Of a stretch of DNA of 64,000 nucleotides, positions 1 through 13,605 are shown piece after piece. Positions within the stretch are counted from its first letter, which is position 1. Every line of letters begins with the position of its first letter. Location of the stretch: contig CALHFG010000051.1 in NCBI GenBank assembly GCA_938029215.1, forward strand, positions 36,541 through 100,540. Direction: 5' to 3'. Made by a program: the position numbers and the translations under genes. The notes beneath the pieces are model-generated. The model ran no database searches. It was not told the origin of the DNA and saw only the letters and a list, made by a program, of their open reading frames with translations. This DNA comes from an uncultured Acidimicrobiales bacterium. GTDB lineage: Bacteria > Actinomycetota > Acidimicrobiia > Acidimicrobiales > SZUA-35.

Positions 1-390
1 GGGCTGGGGTGCCTGCTGAATGGGCTGGGGAGCTGGCTGCTGGAACGCCTGCGGAATCGGTTGTTCAAACGCTTGCGGAGCCGGCTGCGGTGCCGGCGCC
101 TGCTGTGGAGCGGGCTGAAACGCCTGAGGAACCGGGTTCTGGGGCTGGAAGGCCGCCGGAGCCTGCTGCGGTGCTGGCGCCTGCTGCGGTGCAGGCTCCT
201 GGCGTGCGGGCGGCTGATGAGTCGGTGCGGGCGCAGCCTCGAACGGCATAGCTGCAGGTGCCTGCTGAAGCGGGCTGGCCTGGGGAGCCGATTGGGGCTC
301 GGGCATGAACGCCGCAGGTGCGGCTTGAGGAGCGGGAGTCGCCACCGGAGCCGGAGCATCGGCAAAGGGGTTGCCCATTTGCTGAGGCGG
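1..390 (-). repeat. Low-complexity Ala/Pro/Gln-rich coding repeat (QQAPAPQQAPAAFQPQ...) in the kinase C-terminal tail
   Basis: Repeated gctg/cgg/ggtgcctgctg units on + strand; the reverse strand encodes APQQAPAPQ-type repeats. Confidence 0.75.
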
Positions 391-1575
391 AGCACCGAGT
401 GGGTTCTGTTGTGGGACTGCCGACGGATCCGGAGCTCCGCCCGGCATCGACTGGAAGGCGGCCGGCACGTTCGCGGCGGCACCACTGGAAAGCGCTCCAC
501 CCGGGATACGAACCGATGCGGTTGTTCCTCCGCCCTCGGTATGGCTGAGGTGCACCTCAACGCCGAGACGCTGAGCGAGCCGACCGATCACCTGGAAACC
601 AAGCGAGCGAGTGAGCGCCAGGCCGAGTTCGGGCGGGTTGACAATGGTGTCGTTAGCTACTGCCATCTGCTCGGCGCTCATACCAATGCCATGGTCTTGA
701 ACGAGAATCTCGTAGAAGCCGTTGACATCGAAGCTGCCGCTCACCGACACCGGAGCGTCCGGTGGCGAGAACTGCGTGGCATTTTCGAGGAGTTCAGACA
801 TGAGGTGAGCGACATCCACGGCGCCCTGAGGCCCGATATGGGCGGTCTTTACCTCGCCCATGTTTACGTGCTGATAGTCCTCGATCTCGCTCATGGCGAC
901 GCGGATTACGTCAGCAAGTACAACCGGGCCACCACGACGGCGGCTGGGCTCGGCACCGGCGAGAACAAGCAAGCTCTCGGCGTTGCGACGCATGCGAGTG
1001 GCAAGGTGGTCGAGGCGGAAGAGGCTCTCGAGGCGGTCGGGGTCTTCTTCGGTGCTTTCGAGGCCATCGATGTTCTCGATCTGACGATCGAGGAGACTCT
1101 GGTTGCGGCGGGCGAGGTTCACCACCAGTTCGCTGATGCCCTCCTTCACCACTCGCTGCTGCTCGTTGGCCACCACGACGGCCCGGTCCTGCAAGCTGTT
1201 CAGCGCTCCACCCAGTTGGGCGAGTTCGGTCTGACCGCTCACGGCGAGAGGCTCGAACTGAGGCATGGAGACCCCAGGGTTCGACAGCGATTCGATCAGC
1301 AGCGGAAGTCGGACATCAGCCAGCTCTCGGGCTGCATCCGATACCTCACCGATCGGACCAAGGATGCGCTTGCCAATAACGAGCACCATCCCCACGCTCA
1401 GGAGCATTCCGGCGATCGCAACGACCCCCAGAGTCAACGCATCCCTCTTAAGTTCTTCTGCGGAACCGTCTAGTAGCGCAGAAGAGAGCCCGAATGCGGC
1501 GATGAACGCCAGCAACAGGACTGGGGGGATGACGATCAGCGCCAATAGGTTTCTTAGATTGAGTTTCTTCGACAT
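1..1575 (-). CDS. Sensor histidine kinase-like protein, CvnA/nitrate-sensor-kinase type, with Ala/Pro/Gln-rich C-terminal tail; truncated by the left window edge
   Basis: Reverse-strand translation from ATG at 1575 gives MSKKLNLRNLLALIVIPPVLLLAFIAAFGLSSALLDGSAEELKRDALTLGVVAIAGMLLSVGMVLVIGKRILGPIGEVSDAARELAD..., then an HATPase region (ELLENATQFSPPDAPVSV...DHGIGMSAEQM...GGGTTASVRIPGG) and a long QQAPAPQ-like tail running off the window. No stop inside the window, so it is absent from the ORF track. Confidence 0.85.
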   Translation of the reverse strand, partial: MSKKLNLRNLLALIVIPPVLLLAFIAAFGLSSALLDGSAEELKRDALTLGVVAIAGMLLSVGMVLVIGKRILGPIGEVSDAARELADVRLPLLIESLSNPGVSMPQFEPLAVSGQTELAQLGGALNSLQDRAVVVANEQQRVVKEGISELVVNLARRNQSLLDRQIENIDGLESTEEDPDRLESLFRLDHLATRMRRNAESLLVLAGAEPSRRRGGPVVLADVIRVAMSEIEDYQHVNMGEVKTAHIGPQGAVDVAHLMSELLENATQFSPPDAPVSVSGSFDVNGFYEILVQDHGIGMSAEQMAVANDTIVNPPELGLALTRSLGFQVIGRLAQRLGVEVHLSHTEGGGTTASVRIPGGALSSGAAANVPAAFQSMPGGAPDPSAVPQQNPLGAPPQQMGNPFADAPAPVATPAPQAAPAAFMPEPQSAPQASPLQQAPAAMPFEAAPAPTHQPPARQEPAPQQAPAPQQAPAAFQPQNPVPQAFQPAPQQAPAPQPAPQAFEQPIPQAFQQPAPQPIQQAPQP

Positions 1576-1795
1576 GGGCCTCTCACACTTTGGGTGTCTC
1601 GTTATCAGTCGGCGCCCAGCACAGTTCCTTTAGAAAATCGGTCGATATGCGACATCTCTCAGTCACCGGTGTCGTCGCGCGTTGCTGCGAAACGTGCTCA
1701 CCCGACACTGGCGATCGCGCCACCCAACGTCGGGTCGGCCAACCTTGAGTGCTCAGGTGAACCGCCTCGCCCCTGATCTGAGGTAGTTTTTACCG

Positions 1796-2494
1796 GTGAT
1801 GCCCGACTCTCCGATTACTGAAGGCTCTCTGGCCGACCAATCCATGGGTGATGTACTCCTTCGCCTCGCCGAAGCGCGTGCTACCGGCGCACTCCGGCTC
1901 CGCAACGGAGGCGCAGTTTGGCTTTCTGACGGACGGATCTACCTAGCTCAGTCGGCCCAGGGGCCACGAATCGCCGATGTGCTTTTTGGAGCCAACGTCG
2001 GGACGCTCGGCGACATCAATTCCGCTCTCAATGGTGCTGGTGCCAGCTCAGCCCTCGAAACACTACTCAGTCGTCATCCGGATCGGGCCCCGGTATTGGA
2101 GCGCTCGATTCACGAGGCGAACCTCACCGCAATGTTCGAGCTCCTGGTTCCGAGCGACGAGCACTACTCCTTCGACGACGGGGCGACCCACCGGTTGGGG
2201 GCCACGTTCTCCGAGCCTGCAGCCGGTCTGGTTGATCAGGCCAATCGACGGTTGGAGATCTGGAAGCAGATCGCGCAACGAATTCCCAACACCAGCGTGC
2301 GGTTTGGCCTCAACAGCGACCTTCCCGGTGACGAGCAGGTCATCTCCAACGACGAGTGGCGGTACCTCTCTATGCTCGATGGCCGGAACTCTGTGGCCGA
2401 CGTCATTTCAGCTACTGGTGACAGTGCGTTTCGGGTGTGTTCGGGCCTGTATCGGCTCCTCCTTGAAGACCTGATTCACGAAATCGACGAATAG
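1796..2494 (+). CDS. DUF4388-domain-like protein
   Basis: N-terminal GSLADQSMGDVLLRLAEARATGALRLRNGGAVWLSDGRIYLAQS resembles DUF4388. GTG 1796 or ATG 1799 start. Confidence 0.65.
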   Translation: MMPDSPITEGSLADQSMGDVLLRLAEARATGALRLRNGGAVWLSDGRIYLAQSAQGPRIADVLFGANVGTLGDINSALNGAGASSALETLLSRHPDRAPVLERSIHEANLTAMFELLVPSDEHYSFDDGATHRLGATFSEPAAGLVDQANRRLEIWKQIAQRIPNTSVRFGLNSDLPGDEQVISNDEWRYLSMLDGRNSVADVISATGDSAFRVCSGLYRLLLEDLIHEIDE

Positions 2495-2547
2495 CCTGCT
2501 TGTAGAAGCAATTAAAGTTTCCATCGAAACGTCCGAAGAGGACAGCG

Positions 2548-3084
2548 ATGGATGAGACAACAGGCCAAGAAGTCCCCACAGGACTCGCGCTGGAGAAGGC
2601 GCGGCGTCAGGTTGGGTTCTCAACCGAGGATGCGGCCCAGCATCTCGGCATCTCGCTGAACGCACTCGGCGATTTCGAGTCTGGACTTCGAACGCCGAAC
2701 GATGAACTCATCGCCGCAATGTCTCGGCTATACGGCGTTGAGCCCGGGCGGTTCGCTAGCCGTCCGTGGGTCCCCCGGGTCCCTGCTCGATACGACGCCA
2801 ACGAGGGCGTCCTGTGGATGGGTTGGACGGCCATACACGTCCGCCAAGGCGACAATGAACAGATTGTCTGCGCCATCGCCGCCACGCTTAGAACGCTACG
2901 ATCGCTCACCGATTCGAGCCCGGTCCACCTGCGCCCGTCAGAACTCCCCCTGCTTGCGAGACTGTTTGATCTCGCCGATCCCGATCTTGAGAACATCATG
3001 ATGAGACATCTCAATATCTCGCCCACCGATGCGCTGGGCCTGATTAACGAGATGGTCGTCTACTCGGCCACCACTGCCCACTAA
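2548..3084 (+). CDS. XRE-family helix-turn-helix protein
   Basis: ALEKARRQVGFSTEDAAQHLGISLNALGDFESGLRTPNDELIAAMSRLYGV is a classic HTH_3 pattern. Confidence 0.75.
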   Translation: MDETTGQEVPTGLALEKARRQVGFSTEDAAQHLGISLNALGDFESGLRTPNDELIAAMSRLYGVEPGRFASRPWVPRVPARYDANEGVLWMGWTAIHVRQGDNEQIVCAIAATLRTLRSLTDSSPVHLRPSELPLLARLFDLADPDLENIMMRHLNISPTDALGLINEMVVYSATTAH

Positions 3085-3114
3085 GCGCATTTGGCTTGCA
3101 TCGCTGCGGCCCGG

Positions 3115-4593
3115 CTAGACGAGGGGCCGGTCGGTGGGTCGAACCGGTGACGGCAACAGCGTGTCGCCCATCAAATCCTTGTCGATCGCCGCGGCACACG
3201 AACGACCCTCGGCAATTGCCCACACGATGAGGCTTTGTCCTCGTCCCATGTCCCCGCAGGCGTAGACGCCTTCCACGCTGGTTGCCCAGTCGGCTGAGCG
3301 GACAACATTGCCTCGTCCGTCGAGTTCGACGCCCAACTCATCGAGCAGCCCACCCTTTTCAGGGCCTGTAAAGCCCATTGCCAGTAAGACCAGGTCGGCG
3401 TCCAATTCAAACTCACTGTCGGGGACCGGTTCGAAACTTGGCCGCCCGTCGACGACAACGGACCGCACTTCGTTCCCCTTCAGCTTCTTGACAACGCCGC
3501 CCTGACCAACGAACTCGGTGGTGTTCACCGAGTACATGCGCTCGCCGCCTTCTTCATGGGCCGAGGTGACCTTATAGACCAGTGGAAATGTAGGCCACGG
3601 CGTGTGGTCAGCCCGGGTTTCGGGCGGGCGGGGCATGATTTCGAACTGGCGAACCGACGCAGCTCCCTGCCGGTGGGCGGTTCCAAGACAATCGGCGCCG
3701 GTGTCGCCACCACCGATGATGATCACGTGCTTGCCTTCAGCCGAGATCGTAGTTTCTGGCATGTCGCCGTGTTGCACACGATTCGAAGGCGGGAGGTACT
3801 CCATCGCCTGATAAATGCCTTCCAGTTCCCGGCCAGGAACGGGCAGATCACGCCATTGTGTGGCACCGCCCGAGAGCACAACTGCGTCGAACTCATCGCG
3901 CAGCTCGCCGACATCAACCGATGTTGCTGCTCCGGCGGGTCCGCCAACGTTTGCGTTGACCCGGAACTCGGTACCTTCGGCACGCATCTGATCGAGGCGT
4001 CGGTCGATGACCCACTTCTCCATCTTGAATTCGGGAATGCCGTAGCGCAGCAATCCACCGATGCGATCGGCTCGTTCGAAGACAACAACTCGGTGGCCAG
4101 CTCTGGTGAGCTGCTGAGCGATCGCGAGCCCGGCCGGACCGGAGCCAACGACCGCCACTGCCTTGCCGGTCACCTTCGATGGCAGCACGGGCAAGACCCA
4201 TCCTTCTTCGAACGCGCGCTCAATAATCGTGACTTCAACGGTCTTGATGGCTACTGGATCTTCGCTGATTCCAACGACGCACGCGCCCTCGCACGGCGCC
4301 GGACACAGTCGGCCGGTGAACTCAGGAAAGTTGTTGGTGGCATGAAGGCGCTCGATCGCCTCCTTCCACTGGTCCTTGTACACAAGGTCGTTCCAGTCCG
4401 GGATGAGGTTGCCTAGCGGACAGCCGTTATTGCAGAACGGGATGCCACAGTCCATGCATCTGGCGGCCTGGCGGTTGAGCTCATCTGCGGGAAACGGTTC
4501 GTACACCTCTTTCCAGTCCTTGAGCCGCACCGGCACCGGACGATGGCTAGGGGTTACTCGCTCGTGTGTCAGAAATCCTCGTGGGTCACCCAT
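3115..4593 (-). CDS. gltD: Glutamate synthase small subunit
   Basis: [73 protein letters not shown]; 492 aa. Confidence 0.95.
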   Translation of the reverse strand: MGDPRGFLTHERVTPSHRPVPVRLKDWKEVYEPFPADELNRQAARCMDCGIPFCNNGCPLGNLIPDWNDLVYKDQWKEAIERLHATNNFPEFTGRLCPAPCEGACVVGISEDPVAIKTVEVTIIERAFEEGWVLPVLPSKVTGKAVAVVGSGPAGLAIAQQLTRAGHRVVVFERADRIGGLLRYGIPEFKMEKWVIDRRLDQMRAEGTEFRVNANVGGPAGAATSVDVGELRDEFDAVVLSGGATQWRDLPVPGRELEGIYQAMEYLPPSNRVQHGDMPETTISAEGKHVIIIGGGDTGADCLGTAHRQGAASVRQFEIMPRPPETRADHTPWPTFPLVYKVTSAHEEGGERMYSVNTTEFVGQGGVVKKLKGNEVRSVVVDGRPSFEPVPDSEFELDADLVLLAMGFTGPEKGGLLDELGVELDGRGNVVRSADWATSVEGVYACGDMGRGQSLIVWAIAEGRSCAAAIDKDLMGDTLLPSPVRPTDRPLV

Positions 4594-7500
4594 TGCTCGC
4601 TCCCATCACAGCGGCGACCGGATCGGTTCCGGCGGCCTCGGCTTCGCTCATTGCGGTCAACACTCGCTTGTAGTCGCGGGGCATGACCTTTACGAATCGC
4701 TCAGCGTCTCGCTCCCACGCCGCCAGGATTCGTTCCGCAACCGTCGACTCGGTTTCATCGAAGTGCATCTGTACATAGGTCTTGAGCTCTGCCTTGTCAT
4801 CTGCACTGAGTGCTTCGAGGTCAACCATTTCGCGGTTGACACGATGCTCGAACGTGCCGTCTTCATCGAACACATAGGCGACTCCGCCACTCATTCCGGC
4901 TGCGAAGTTACGACCGGTTCGACCCAGGATGACTGCTCGACCGCCGGTCATGTACTCACATCCGTGATCTCCAACGCCCTCCACCACGGCGGTTGCGCCG
5001 CTATTGCGAACACAGAACCGTTCGCCAACGACACCGCGCAAGAACACCTGTCCTTGGGTCGCCCCGTAAAGGATCACGTTGCCTGCGATCACGTTCTGCT
5101 CGGCGGCGAACGGAGAGTCGAGAGGTGGTCGAACAACGATCCGGCCGCCGCTGAGTCCTTTGCCTACATAGTCGTTCGCATCACCGGTCAGGCGAAGCGT
5201 CACCCCAGAGGGTACGAATGCGCCAAGGCTCTGGCCGGCAGATCCAGCCAGTGCGATCTGGATGGTGTCGGTAGGCAAGCCGGCACCACCGTGGACCTTG
5301 GTGATCTCGTGGCCGAGCATCGTTCCCACGGTCCGGTTTTCGTTGCTCACCGTATAGCTCAGCGACACCGGTGTGCCGTCGGTAATGGCCGCCGCAGCGT
5401 CAGCTATCAGCGTGTTGTCCAATGCTCGTTCGAGACCATGGTCCTGGGAGACCGCATTGATTCTCGATGCCTTCTCATCGATGTCGGGCACATGCAGAAT
5501 GGGCGAGAGGTCCAGCCCCGATGCCTTCCAGTGGTCAATTGCCTTGGCGGTATCGAGCACTTCAGCTTGACCGATCGCTTCCTCCAAGGTGCGGAAACCA
5601 AGCTCGGCGAGAATCTCCCGAACCTCCTCTGCGATGTATTCGAAGAAGGTCTCAACAAATTCGGGTTTACCGCTGAATTTGGCTCGAAGCTCGGGGTTCT
5701 GGGTTGCCACACCAACCGGGCAGGTGTCGAGATGACAGACGCGCATCATGATGCAGCCGCTGACCACGAGCGGTGCGGTTGCGAAACCGAACTCTTCACC
5801 ACCGAGCAATGCGGCGATGACTACATCTCGACCCGTCTTGATTTGGCCGTCGACTTGAACAACGATCCGGTCGCGAAGATCATTCAGAAGCAGCGTCTGC
5901 TGTGCCTCAGCCAGACCGAGCTCCCAGGGGCCACCAGCGTGTTTCAATGAGGTAAGCGGTGAGGCTCCCGTGCCGCCATCGTGCCCCGAGATCAGGACGA
6001 CGTCGGCCTTCGCCTTCGAGACGCCCGCAGCCACGGTTCCGACGCCTACCTCGGCGACCAGCTTCACATGGACTCGAGCTTCGGGGTTGGCGTTCTTCAG
6101 ATCGTGGATTAGCTGTGCGAGATCCTCGATGCTGTAGATGTCGTGATGAGGAGGGGGTGAGATGAGTCCGACGCCGGGGGTGGAGTGTCGGGTCTTGGCG
6201 ATCCAAGGCCACACCTTGGGTCCTGGCAGCTGGCCACCTTCGCCGGGCTTGGCTCCCTGAGCCATCTTGATCTGAATGTCGTCGGCGTTGGTGAGGTATT
6301 CGGCGGTAACGCCAAACCGTCCGGAGGCAACCTGCTTAATTGACGATCGGCGCAGATCCCCGTTCTCGTCGGGAACCCAACGCTCGGGATCTTCGCCTCC
6401 CTCACCAGTGTTCGACTTGCCCCCGATGCGATTCATTGCGATCGCCAACGTTTCGTGGGCCTCTGCGCTAATGCTGCCATAGCTCATGGCTCCGGTGGCA
6501 AACCGCTTCACGATCTCACTAACCGGCTCGACCTCGTCGATGGAAACCGAGGGTCGGTTCGAGTTGAACCGGAACAGGCCACGAAGTGTGGCCAACTGCT
6601 CCGCTTGTGAGTCAACCAGCGAGGTGTATTCCTTGAATACCTCGTAGCGCTTGGTTCGCGTGGAGTGCTGCAGCTTGAAGACCGTCTCCGGGTTGAACAG
6701 GTGATACTCACCTTCGCGGCGCCACTTGTATTCACCGCCAAGCTCTAGCTCGCGATGCGCCAACATCTCCGGGCGGTCTGGGAACGCAACGTTGTGCCGC
6801 TGAGCACATTCTTGTGCGATCTCGGCAAGACCGATGCCGCCCAATTTCGATGTGGCGCCGGTGAAGTACTTGTCGACGACTTCCTGGCTGAGACCGACGG
6901 CCTCGAAGATCTGGGCGCCGGTGTAGGAGGCGACGGTCGAGATGCCCATCTTGGACATCACCTTGATGATCCCCTTCGTGGCCGCACTGACATAGTTCGA
7001 TGGGGCTTCGACGGAGTCGGCCGCAAGCTCGCCCGAGCGAATCCGATCCTCCAGCGTCTCCATGATGAGTGAGGGACAGATTGCGTTTGCCCCAAAGCCC
7101 AAGAGAAGAGCCATGTGGTGTACTTCCCGCACGTCGGCGCCGTCGACGATGATGCCCAGCTTGGTTCGGGCCTTCAATCGGACGAGATGGTGGTGCACCG
7201 CAGCCGCCGCGAGGAGGGACGGCACGGGAGCCCGATCGGCGGTGGCTCCACGGTTACTGATGATGAGGATTCCTGCGTCGTCCTCGGCTGCCTCCGCAGC
7301 TTCATCTTGGATTCGGTCGAGTGCCTTTTGTAGGCCGGCTTCGCCCTCGTGCACGTTGTAGAGGGCGCTCACCTTGACGGACGCAAACTGTTCGAATGCA
7401 CCGTCGCTGTTGGCATGCTCGATTCGGCTGAGCTCATCGGCGGTAATTACAGGACGATCCAAACGGATCTGTTGGCACCAGTCGGGGCCGGGGCTCAGAA

Positions 7501-9124
7501 TGTTGCTTTGCGGACCGAGACGGACCTCAGACGCAGTTACGAGTTCTTCCCGGATGGCATCGAGCGGCGGGTTGGTGACCTGTGCAAAGAGCTGACTGAA
7601 GTAGTCGAACAGCATGCGGGGGCGCTGTGAAAGCACGGCGATGGGTGTATCGGTACCCATCGATCCAATGTTCTCCTTGCCCGAAATCGCCATGGGTGCC
7701 ACAAGAAGGCTGAGTTCCTCCTCGGTGAAGCCGTTGGCCTTCTGCTCTGCCAACAAACTGTCGGGCATTGGGATGACGCGCTCGTGAGCCGGGAGGCTGC
7801 TGAGCTCGGTGAGACCCTCAAGCCACTCGGCGTAGGGGTGCTCGGCCGCGAGGCTCGACATGATCTCGTCGTCGCCAACGATTCGACCTTCTGCGGTATT
7901 GACGAGGAACATCTTTCCCGGCTCCAGGCGGCCCTTCTGCACGACCTCGGCACTGGGAACGTCGATGACTCCCACCTCCGAAGCCATCGCTACAAGCCCC
8001 CCAGAAGTCACCCAGTAGCGCGAGGGGCGAAGCCCGTTGCGGTCCAAGACCGCTCCGACCATCTCACCATCGGTGAAGGTGACCGACGCAGGACCGTCCC
8101 ATGCCTCCATGCCGGATGCGTAGAAGTCATAGAACGCCCGGATGTCGGCCGGCATGTTTTCGTTTCGTTCCCACGCCTCGGGCATGAGCATCAACATGGC
8201 GTGGTGGATCGGATAGCCACCGAGATGCAGCAGCTCAAGCGCCTCATCGAGGCTGGCCGTGTCGGACGCGTCGGGAGTGCAAATGGGGAAGATGTGGTCG
8301 AGCTTGGAGCCCCAGAAATCTGTTTCCAGCAGGCCTTCGCGGGCTCGCATCCAGTTGCGGTTTCCCATCACCGTGTTGATCTCGCCGTTATGAGCGATGA
8401 AGCGATAGGGGTGAGCCAGCGGCCAGGCAGGAAACGTGTTGGTTGAAAAGCGGCTGTGAACCAGCGCGATCGCGCTTTCCATTCGCTCGTCTGCCAGCTC
8501 GGGGAAGAAGCTCATGAGCTGAGGCGTGGTGAGCATTCCCTTGTAGACGATGGTTCTGCTCGACAGGCTGGCGAAGTAGAGCTCGGCGCCGGTCTTGTCC
8601 GGCACCTCATGCTCGATCCGCTTGCGCGCCATGTAGACCTGGCGATCCAGATGTAGGCCCTGGCGGTCGAGCTCGGAGCGAACAAAAACCTGTTCAAAAC
8701 GAGGCAGCAATTCCTTAGCTTGATCTCCGAGGTCGCCAACCTCGATAGGAACCGGTCGGAAGGCCATGGTCTCCAGACCCTGTTCGGCGAAGATGCGGAC
8801 CATCGCCTCGCGAGCCTTCAATGCCAGGTCTTCATCCAACGGCATGAACGCAATGCCGGTTGCATAGCTTCCGACCGGCGGTAGATCGGGCAAAAGGCTG
8901 CGGTAATAGCCGTCAGGAATTTGAAGAAGAATGCCGGCGCCGTCGCCGGTGGTTGGTTCGGCATTCGTCGCACCGCGGTGTTGTAGTTTGACCAATGCCG
9001 TAAGCGCACGGTCGACTACCTCCCGGCTCTGACGTCCGTGAAGGTCGGCGACAAATGCAACGCCGCATGCATCGTGCTCGTTGCGTGGGTCGTAGAGGCC
9101 CTGGGCCTCTGGAAAGTGAATCAT
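4586..9124 (-). CDS. gltB: Glutamate synthase large subunit
   Basis: [30 protein letters not shown]...; [31 protein letters not shown] extends to 9229 but the conserved start is ATG at 9124; 8-nt overlap with gltD. Confidence 0.95.
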   Translation of the reverse strand: MIHFPEAQGLYDPRNEHDACGVAFVADLHGRQSREVVDRALTALVKLQHRGATNAEPTTGDGAGILLQIPDGYYRSLLPDLPPVGSYATGIAFMPLDEDLALKAREAMVRIFAEQGLETMAFRPVPIEVGDLGDQAKELLPRFEQVFVRSELDRQGLHLDRQVYMARKRIEHEVPDKTGAELYFASLSSRTIVYKGMLTTPQLMSFFPELADERMESAIALVHSRFSTNTFPAWPLAHPYRFIAHNGEINTVMGNRNWMRAREGLLETDFWGSKLDHIFPICTPDASDTASLDEALELLHLGGYPIHHAMLMLMPEAWERNENMPADIRAFYDFYASGMEAWDGPASVTFTDGEMVGAVLDRNGLRPSRYWVTSGGLVAMASEVGVIDVPSAEVVQKGRLEPGKMFLVNTAEGRIVGDDEIMSSLAAEHPYAEWLEGLTELSSLPAHERVIPMPDSLLAEQKANGFTEEELSLLVAPMAISGKENIGSMGTDTPIAVLSQRPRMLFDYFSQLFAQVTNPPLDAIREELVTASEVRLGPQSNILSPGPDWCQQIRLDRPVITADELSRIEHANSDGAFEQFASVKVSALYNVHEGEAGLQKALDRIQDEAAEAAEDDAGILIISNRGATADRAPVPSLLAAAAVHHHLVRLKARTKLGIIVDGADVREVHHMALLLGFGANAICPSLIMETLEDRIRSGELAADSVEAPSNYVSAATKGIIKVMSKMGISTVASYTGAQIFEAVGLSQEVVDKYFTGATSKLGGIGLAEIAQECAQRHNVAFPDRPEMLAHRELELGGEYKWRREGEYHLFNPETVFKLQHSTRTKRYEVFKEYTSLVDSQAEQLATLRGLFRFNSNRPSVSIDEVEPVSEIVKRFATGAMSYGSISAEAHETLAIAMNRIGGKSNTGEGGEDPERWVPDENGDLRRSSIKQVASGRFGVTAEYLTNADDIQIKMAQGAKPGEGGQLPGPKVWPWIAKTRHSTPGVGLISPPPHHDIYSIEDLAQLIHDLKNANPEARVHVKLVAEVGVGTVAAGVSKAKADVVLISGHDGGTGASPLTSLKHAGGPWELGLAEAQQTLLLNDLRDRIVVQVDGQIKTGRDVVIAALLGGEEFGFATAPLVVSGCIMMRVCHLDTCPVGVATQNPELRAKFSGKPEFVETFFEYIAEEVREILAELGFRTLEEAIGQAEVLDTAKAIDHWKASGLDLSPILHVPDIDEKASRINAVSQDHGLERALDNTLIADAAAAITDGTPVSLSYTVSNENRTVGTMLGHEITKVHGGAGLPTDTIQIALAGSAGQSLGAFVPSGVTLRLTGDANDYVGKGLSGGRIVVRPPLDSPFAAEQNVIAGNVILYGATQGQVFLRGVVGERFCVRNSGATAVVEGVGDHGCEYMTGGRAVILGRTGRNFAAGMSGGVAYVFDEDGTFEHRVNREMVDLEALSADDKAELKTYVQMHFDETESTVAERILAAWERDAERFVKVMPRDYKRVLTAMSEAEAAGTDPVAAVMGASNG

Positions 9125-9258
9125 GCTGGCTCCTGTAGCGAACAGTCGATGCCTAAGCTTCGAGAAGACGGGACGACGTTGGCCCGCACGGAGGAATCCA
9201 CAGCCTATCGAAATCTGACCAACACCCAACGATCGGGTGCCTGGTCAACGCAGTGGCG

Positions 9259-10542
9259 TCAGACCGTCCGCCAGACAGAAGCGAGGCAATTACGCAGGTA
9301 CGCAGCGTCGATCGCGCCAGTCGTCTCGCGTGCGGAGTGCATCGCCAACTGCGGTGCTCCAATATCGATGGTGCGGACACCCAACTGTGCCGATGTTGCG
9401 GGGCCAATGGTTGAGCCACAGGGAAGATCGTTGCGATGTATGTAGGTCTGCACGGGCACCCCGACCGCGGCACAAGCGGCACGAAAGGGCTGTTCACTCG
9501 CTGCATCCGAGGCATATCGCTGGTTTGCGTTCCGCTTCACAACGACCCCGGCGTTGATCGCGATGTGATGGTTGGGTTCGTGCTTGTCGACATAATTCGG
9601 GTGGGTCGCATGCGCACAATCGGCCGACACCACGTAACTACGGGTCAACGCTTCGAGGTAGTCGGTTCGACCAAGGCCGGCGGCGGTAGCGATACGTTCC
9701 ATCAGCGAACTCAGGTTGGACCCGGCTGCACCCGTCGCCGATTCTGACCCCACTTCCTCGTGATCGAAGAGAGCGAGAACCTGGATCGCTCCGGGAGCTG
9801 CTGTCTCCAAAGTCAAGCTCGTCAGGGCGTCGAGCGCTGCGAAACAGCTCAGCTGATTGTCGACCCGAGCGGACGCGATGAGATCAGAATCCAGTCCAAC
9901 GATCGCCGGGGGCTGGGTGTCAAAGACCATCACATCCCAAGCAAGAATGTCGTCCTCGGAGGCGCCGGTCTGAGTTGCGAGGTAGGACCGGAACGTCGCT
10001 TCCGTGTTCGAGGTAGCCCAGAGAGGGTTGATGTGCGTCTGCGGATCGAGCTTGAGCCCCTTATCTCTGATCTCACGATCGAGGTGGATGGCAAGTTGTG
10101 GAATGCGAAGGATTGGCCGATCGTCGAGGAAGAGGACGGTCGAGCCGTCGGCAAGGGAAACTCTCCCGGCTAGCCCGAGATCGCGATCGAGCCAACTATT
10201 CAGCAACACGCCGCCGTACACCTCGACCCCTAACTGGGCCCACGAAGCATTCTCAAGGTCGGCGTTGGCCCGCACACGCAGGTTGGGCGAATCGGTATGC
10301 GCTCCGACGACGGTGAAACGGTCAGGTTTTGCCGGAACCATCCATGCGATGATCGATCCTCCATCGACGCGGAAGTAGCGCCCGGGTCCCTTCGGCAACG
10401 ACTGTGTCCGATCGACGGACACAAACCCGGCCTCATCCAGTCGACGAGCCGACTCTGAAACGCAGTGGTACGGGGTCGGGCTGGACTCGATCGAAGCCAA
10501 CAGTTGCTGTACGTATGCGGAATCCACCTGCTCGCGAGTCAT
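9259..10542 (-). CDS. M18 family aminopeptidase
   Basis: VVGAHTDSPNLRVR, FDHEEVGSES, SADCAHATHPNY motifs; 427 aa. Confidence 0.92.
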   Translation of the reverse strand: MTREQVDSAYVQQLLASIESSPTPYHCVSESARRLDEAGFVSVDRTQSLPKGPGRYFRVDGGSIIAWMVPAKPDRFTVVGAHTDSPNLRVRANADLENASWAQLGVEVYGGVLLNSWLDRDLGLAGRVSLADGSTVLFLDDRPILRIPQLAIHLDREIRDKGLKLDPQTHINPLWATSNTEATFRSYLATQTGASEDDILAWDVMVFDTQPPAIVGLDSDLIASARVDNQLSCFAALDALTSLTLETAAPGAIQVLALFDHEEVGSESATGAAGSNLSSLMERIATAAGLGRTDYLEALTRSYVVSADCAHATHPNYVDKHEPNHHIAINAGVVVKRNANQRYASDAASEQPFRAACAAVGVPVQTYIHRNDLPCGSTIGPATSAQLGVRTIDIGAPQLAMHSARETTGAIDAAYLRNCLASVWRTV

Positions 10543-10559
10543 GACCGAAGACTACTCAG

Positions 10560-11177
10560 TTAGCGACCGGGAAGGTTCAGTGCCTCGATCGCATCATGAG
10601 CGGCCCGGAAGAATCGGCGAGGATGACGCTTGGACTCAAGAGTCACTTCAAACGCCGAGAACGAACTGTTGAACCGAAGCACGCGGGCCGACACCCTCAC
10701 GGGCACGGTCGGTCGGAGCCGAAACGCTCCGATCAGCTGACCCGTCGCAAACAACTCGAGCTCAGATCCGACCCGCCGTTGTTCGAAGTGTTCGAGCGCC
10801 AGCGCAGCGGACGCACGACTCGACCGAAGTCCCTGGACCAGTTCCGACGGCGACACGCTGAACAACCGGATGGTCCGGGAGCCCTTTCCTGGCCGGCCCG
10901 ACGTGCCCGATCCCCACAATTGCACGTTGGACTGAACACCGGGCTGAACACCGGGCGCCATGGGGCGGGCCCGGCTTGTCCGTGGGCGTGTTTGGCCTTG
11001 CATCTCGGGATCGGTGTCCTCGTGCGCCACCCGATACAAGTCGTCAGCGCTCAGCATGCGTTCGGACTCGTCGAGAATGATGGGTACATCGGGCTCAATG
11101 AGTTCAAGCACGGTTGGTTCCGCTGGTCCGACCGCCTCCGACTTCACCGGAAGCGGCCGAAAGAAATCCGCTCGCAT
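10560..11177 (-). CDS. Rv3235-family-like hypothetical protein
   Basis: C-terminal region VSARVLRFNSSFSAFEVTLESKRHPRRFFRAAHDAIEALNLPGR resembles the actinobacterial Rv3235 family; start chosen at MRADFFRPLP (11177), ORF open to 11282. Confidence 0.5.
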   Translation of the reverse strand: MRADFFRPLPVKSEAVGPAEPTVLELIEPDVPIILDESERMLSADDLYRVAHEDTDPEMQGQTRPRTSRARPMAPGVQPGVQSNVQLWGSGTSGRPGKGSRTIRLFSVSPSELVQGLRSSRASAALALEHFEQRRVGSELELFATGQLIGAFRLRPTVPVRVSARVLRFNSSFSAFEVTLESKRHPRRFFRAAHDAIEALNLPGR

Positions 11178-11393
11178 GGTCACGTTATGGCGCGTGCGCA
11201 CACTCATTCCGTCACAAGACTGACACGTTTCGGGCCCCAACCACCTATTCCGCTGCTGAACAGGGCCTTTACATTTCTGCAACGGACCCTAGGGGTATCG
11301 ACCCTTGGTGATTCCGCGTAGGGCAAACTAGCCTCGCTCGGTCGCTGGGTGTACGCGCCCGCGCAAATCATGCCCACTAGCAGGAGCTTTTCC

Positions 11394-13520
<2,127 letters not shown>

Positions 13521-13536
13521 CCGCTTCCGCTCCGAA

Positions 13537-13572
13537 GGGCCCGACTCTCAGGAGTCGGGTCCTTTGAGTTTT
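13537..13572 (+). terminator. Rho-independent-like terminator after hppA
   Basis: gggcccgactc-tcag-gagtcgggtcc 11-bp stem (one G-T), followed by tttgagtttt. Confidence 0.75.
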
Positions 13573-13605
13573 ATGGACCCTCGCGTGGCTGGGTACGATC
13601 GTCGG

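Noticed and set aside
61-1473. 470-aa plus-strand ORF
   Set aside because: Antisense to the left-edge sensor kinase; composition (Arg/Leu/Cys-rich) is typical of a GC-rich shadow ORF.
4376-5950. 524-aa plus-strand ORF
   Set aside because: Antisense to gltB/gltD, which are strongly recognisable on the minus strand.
7784-8446. 220-aa plus-strand ORF
   Set aside because: Antisense shadow within gltB.
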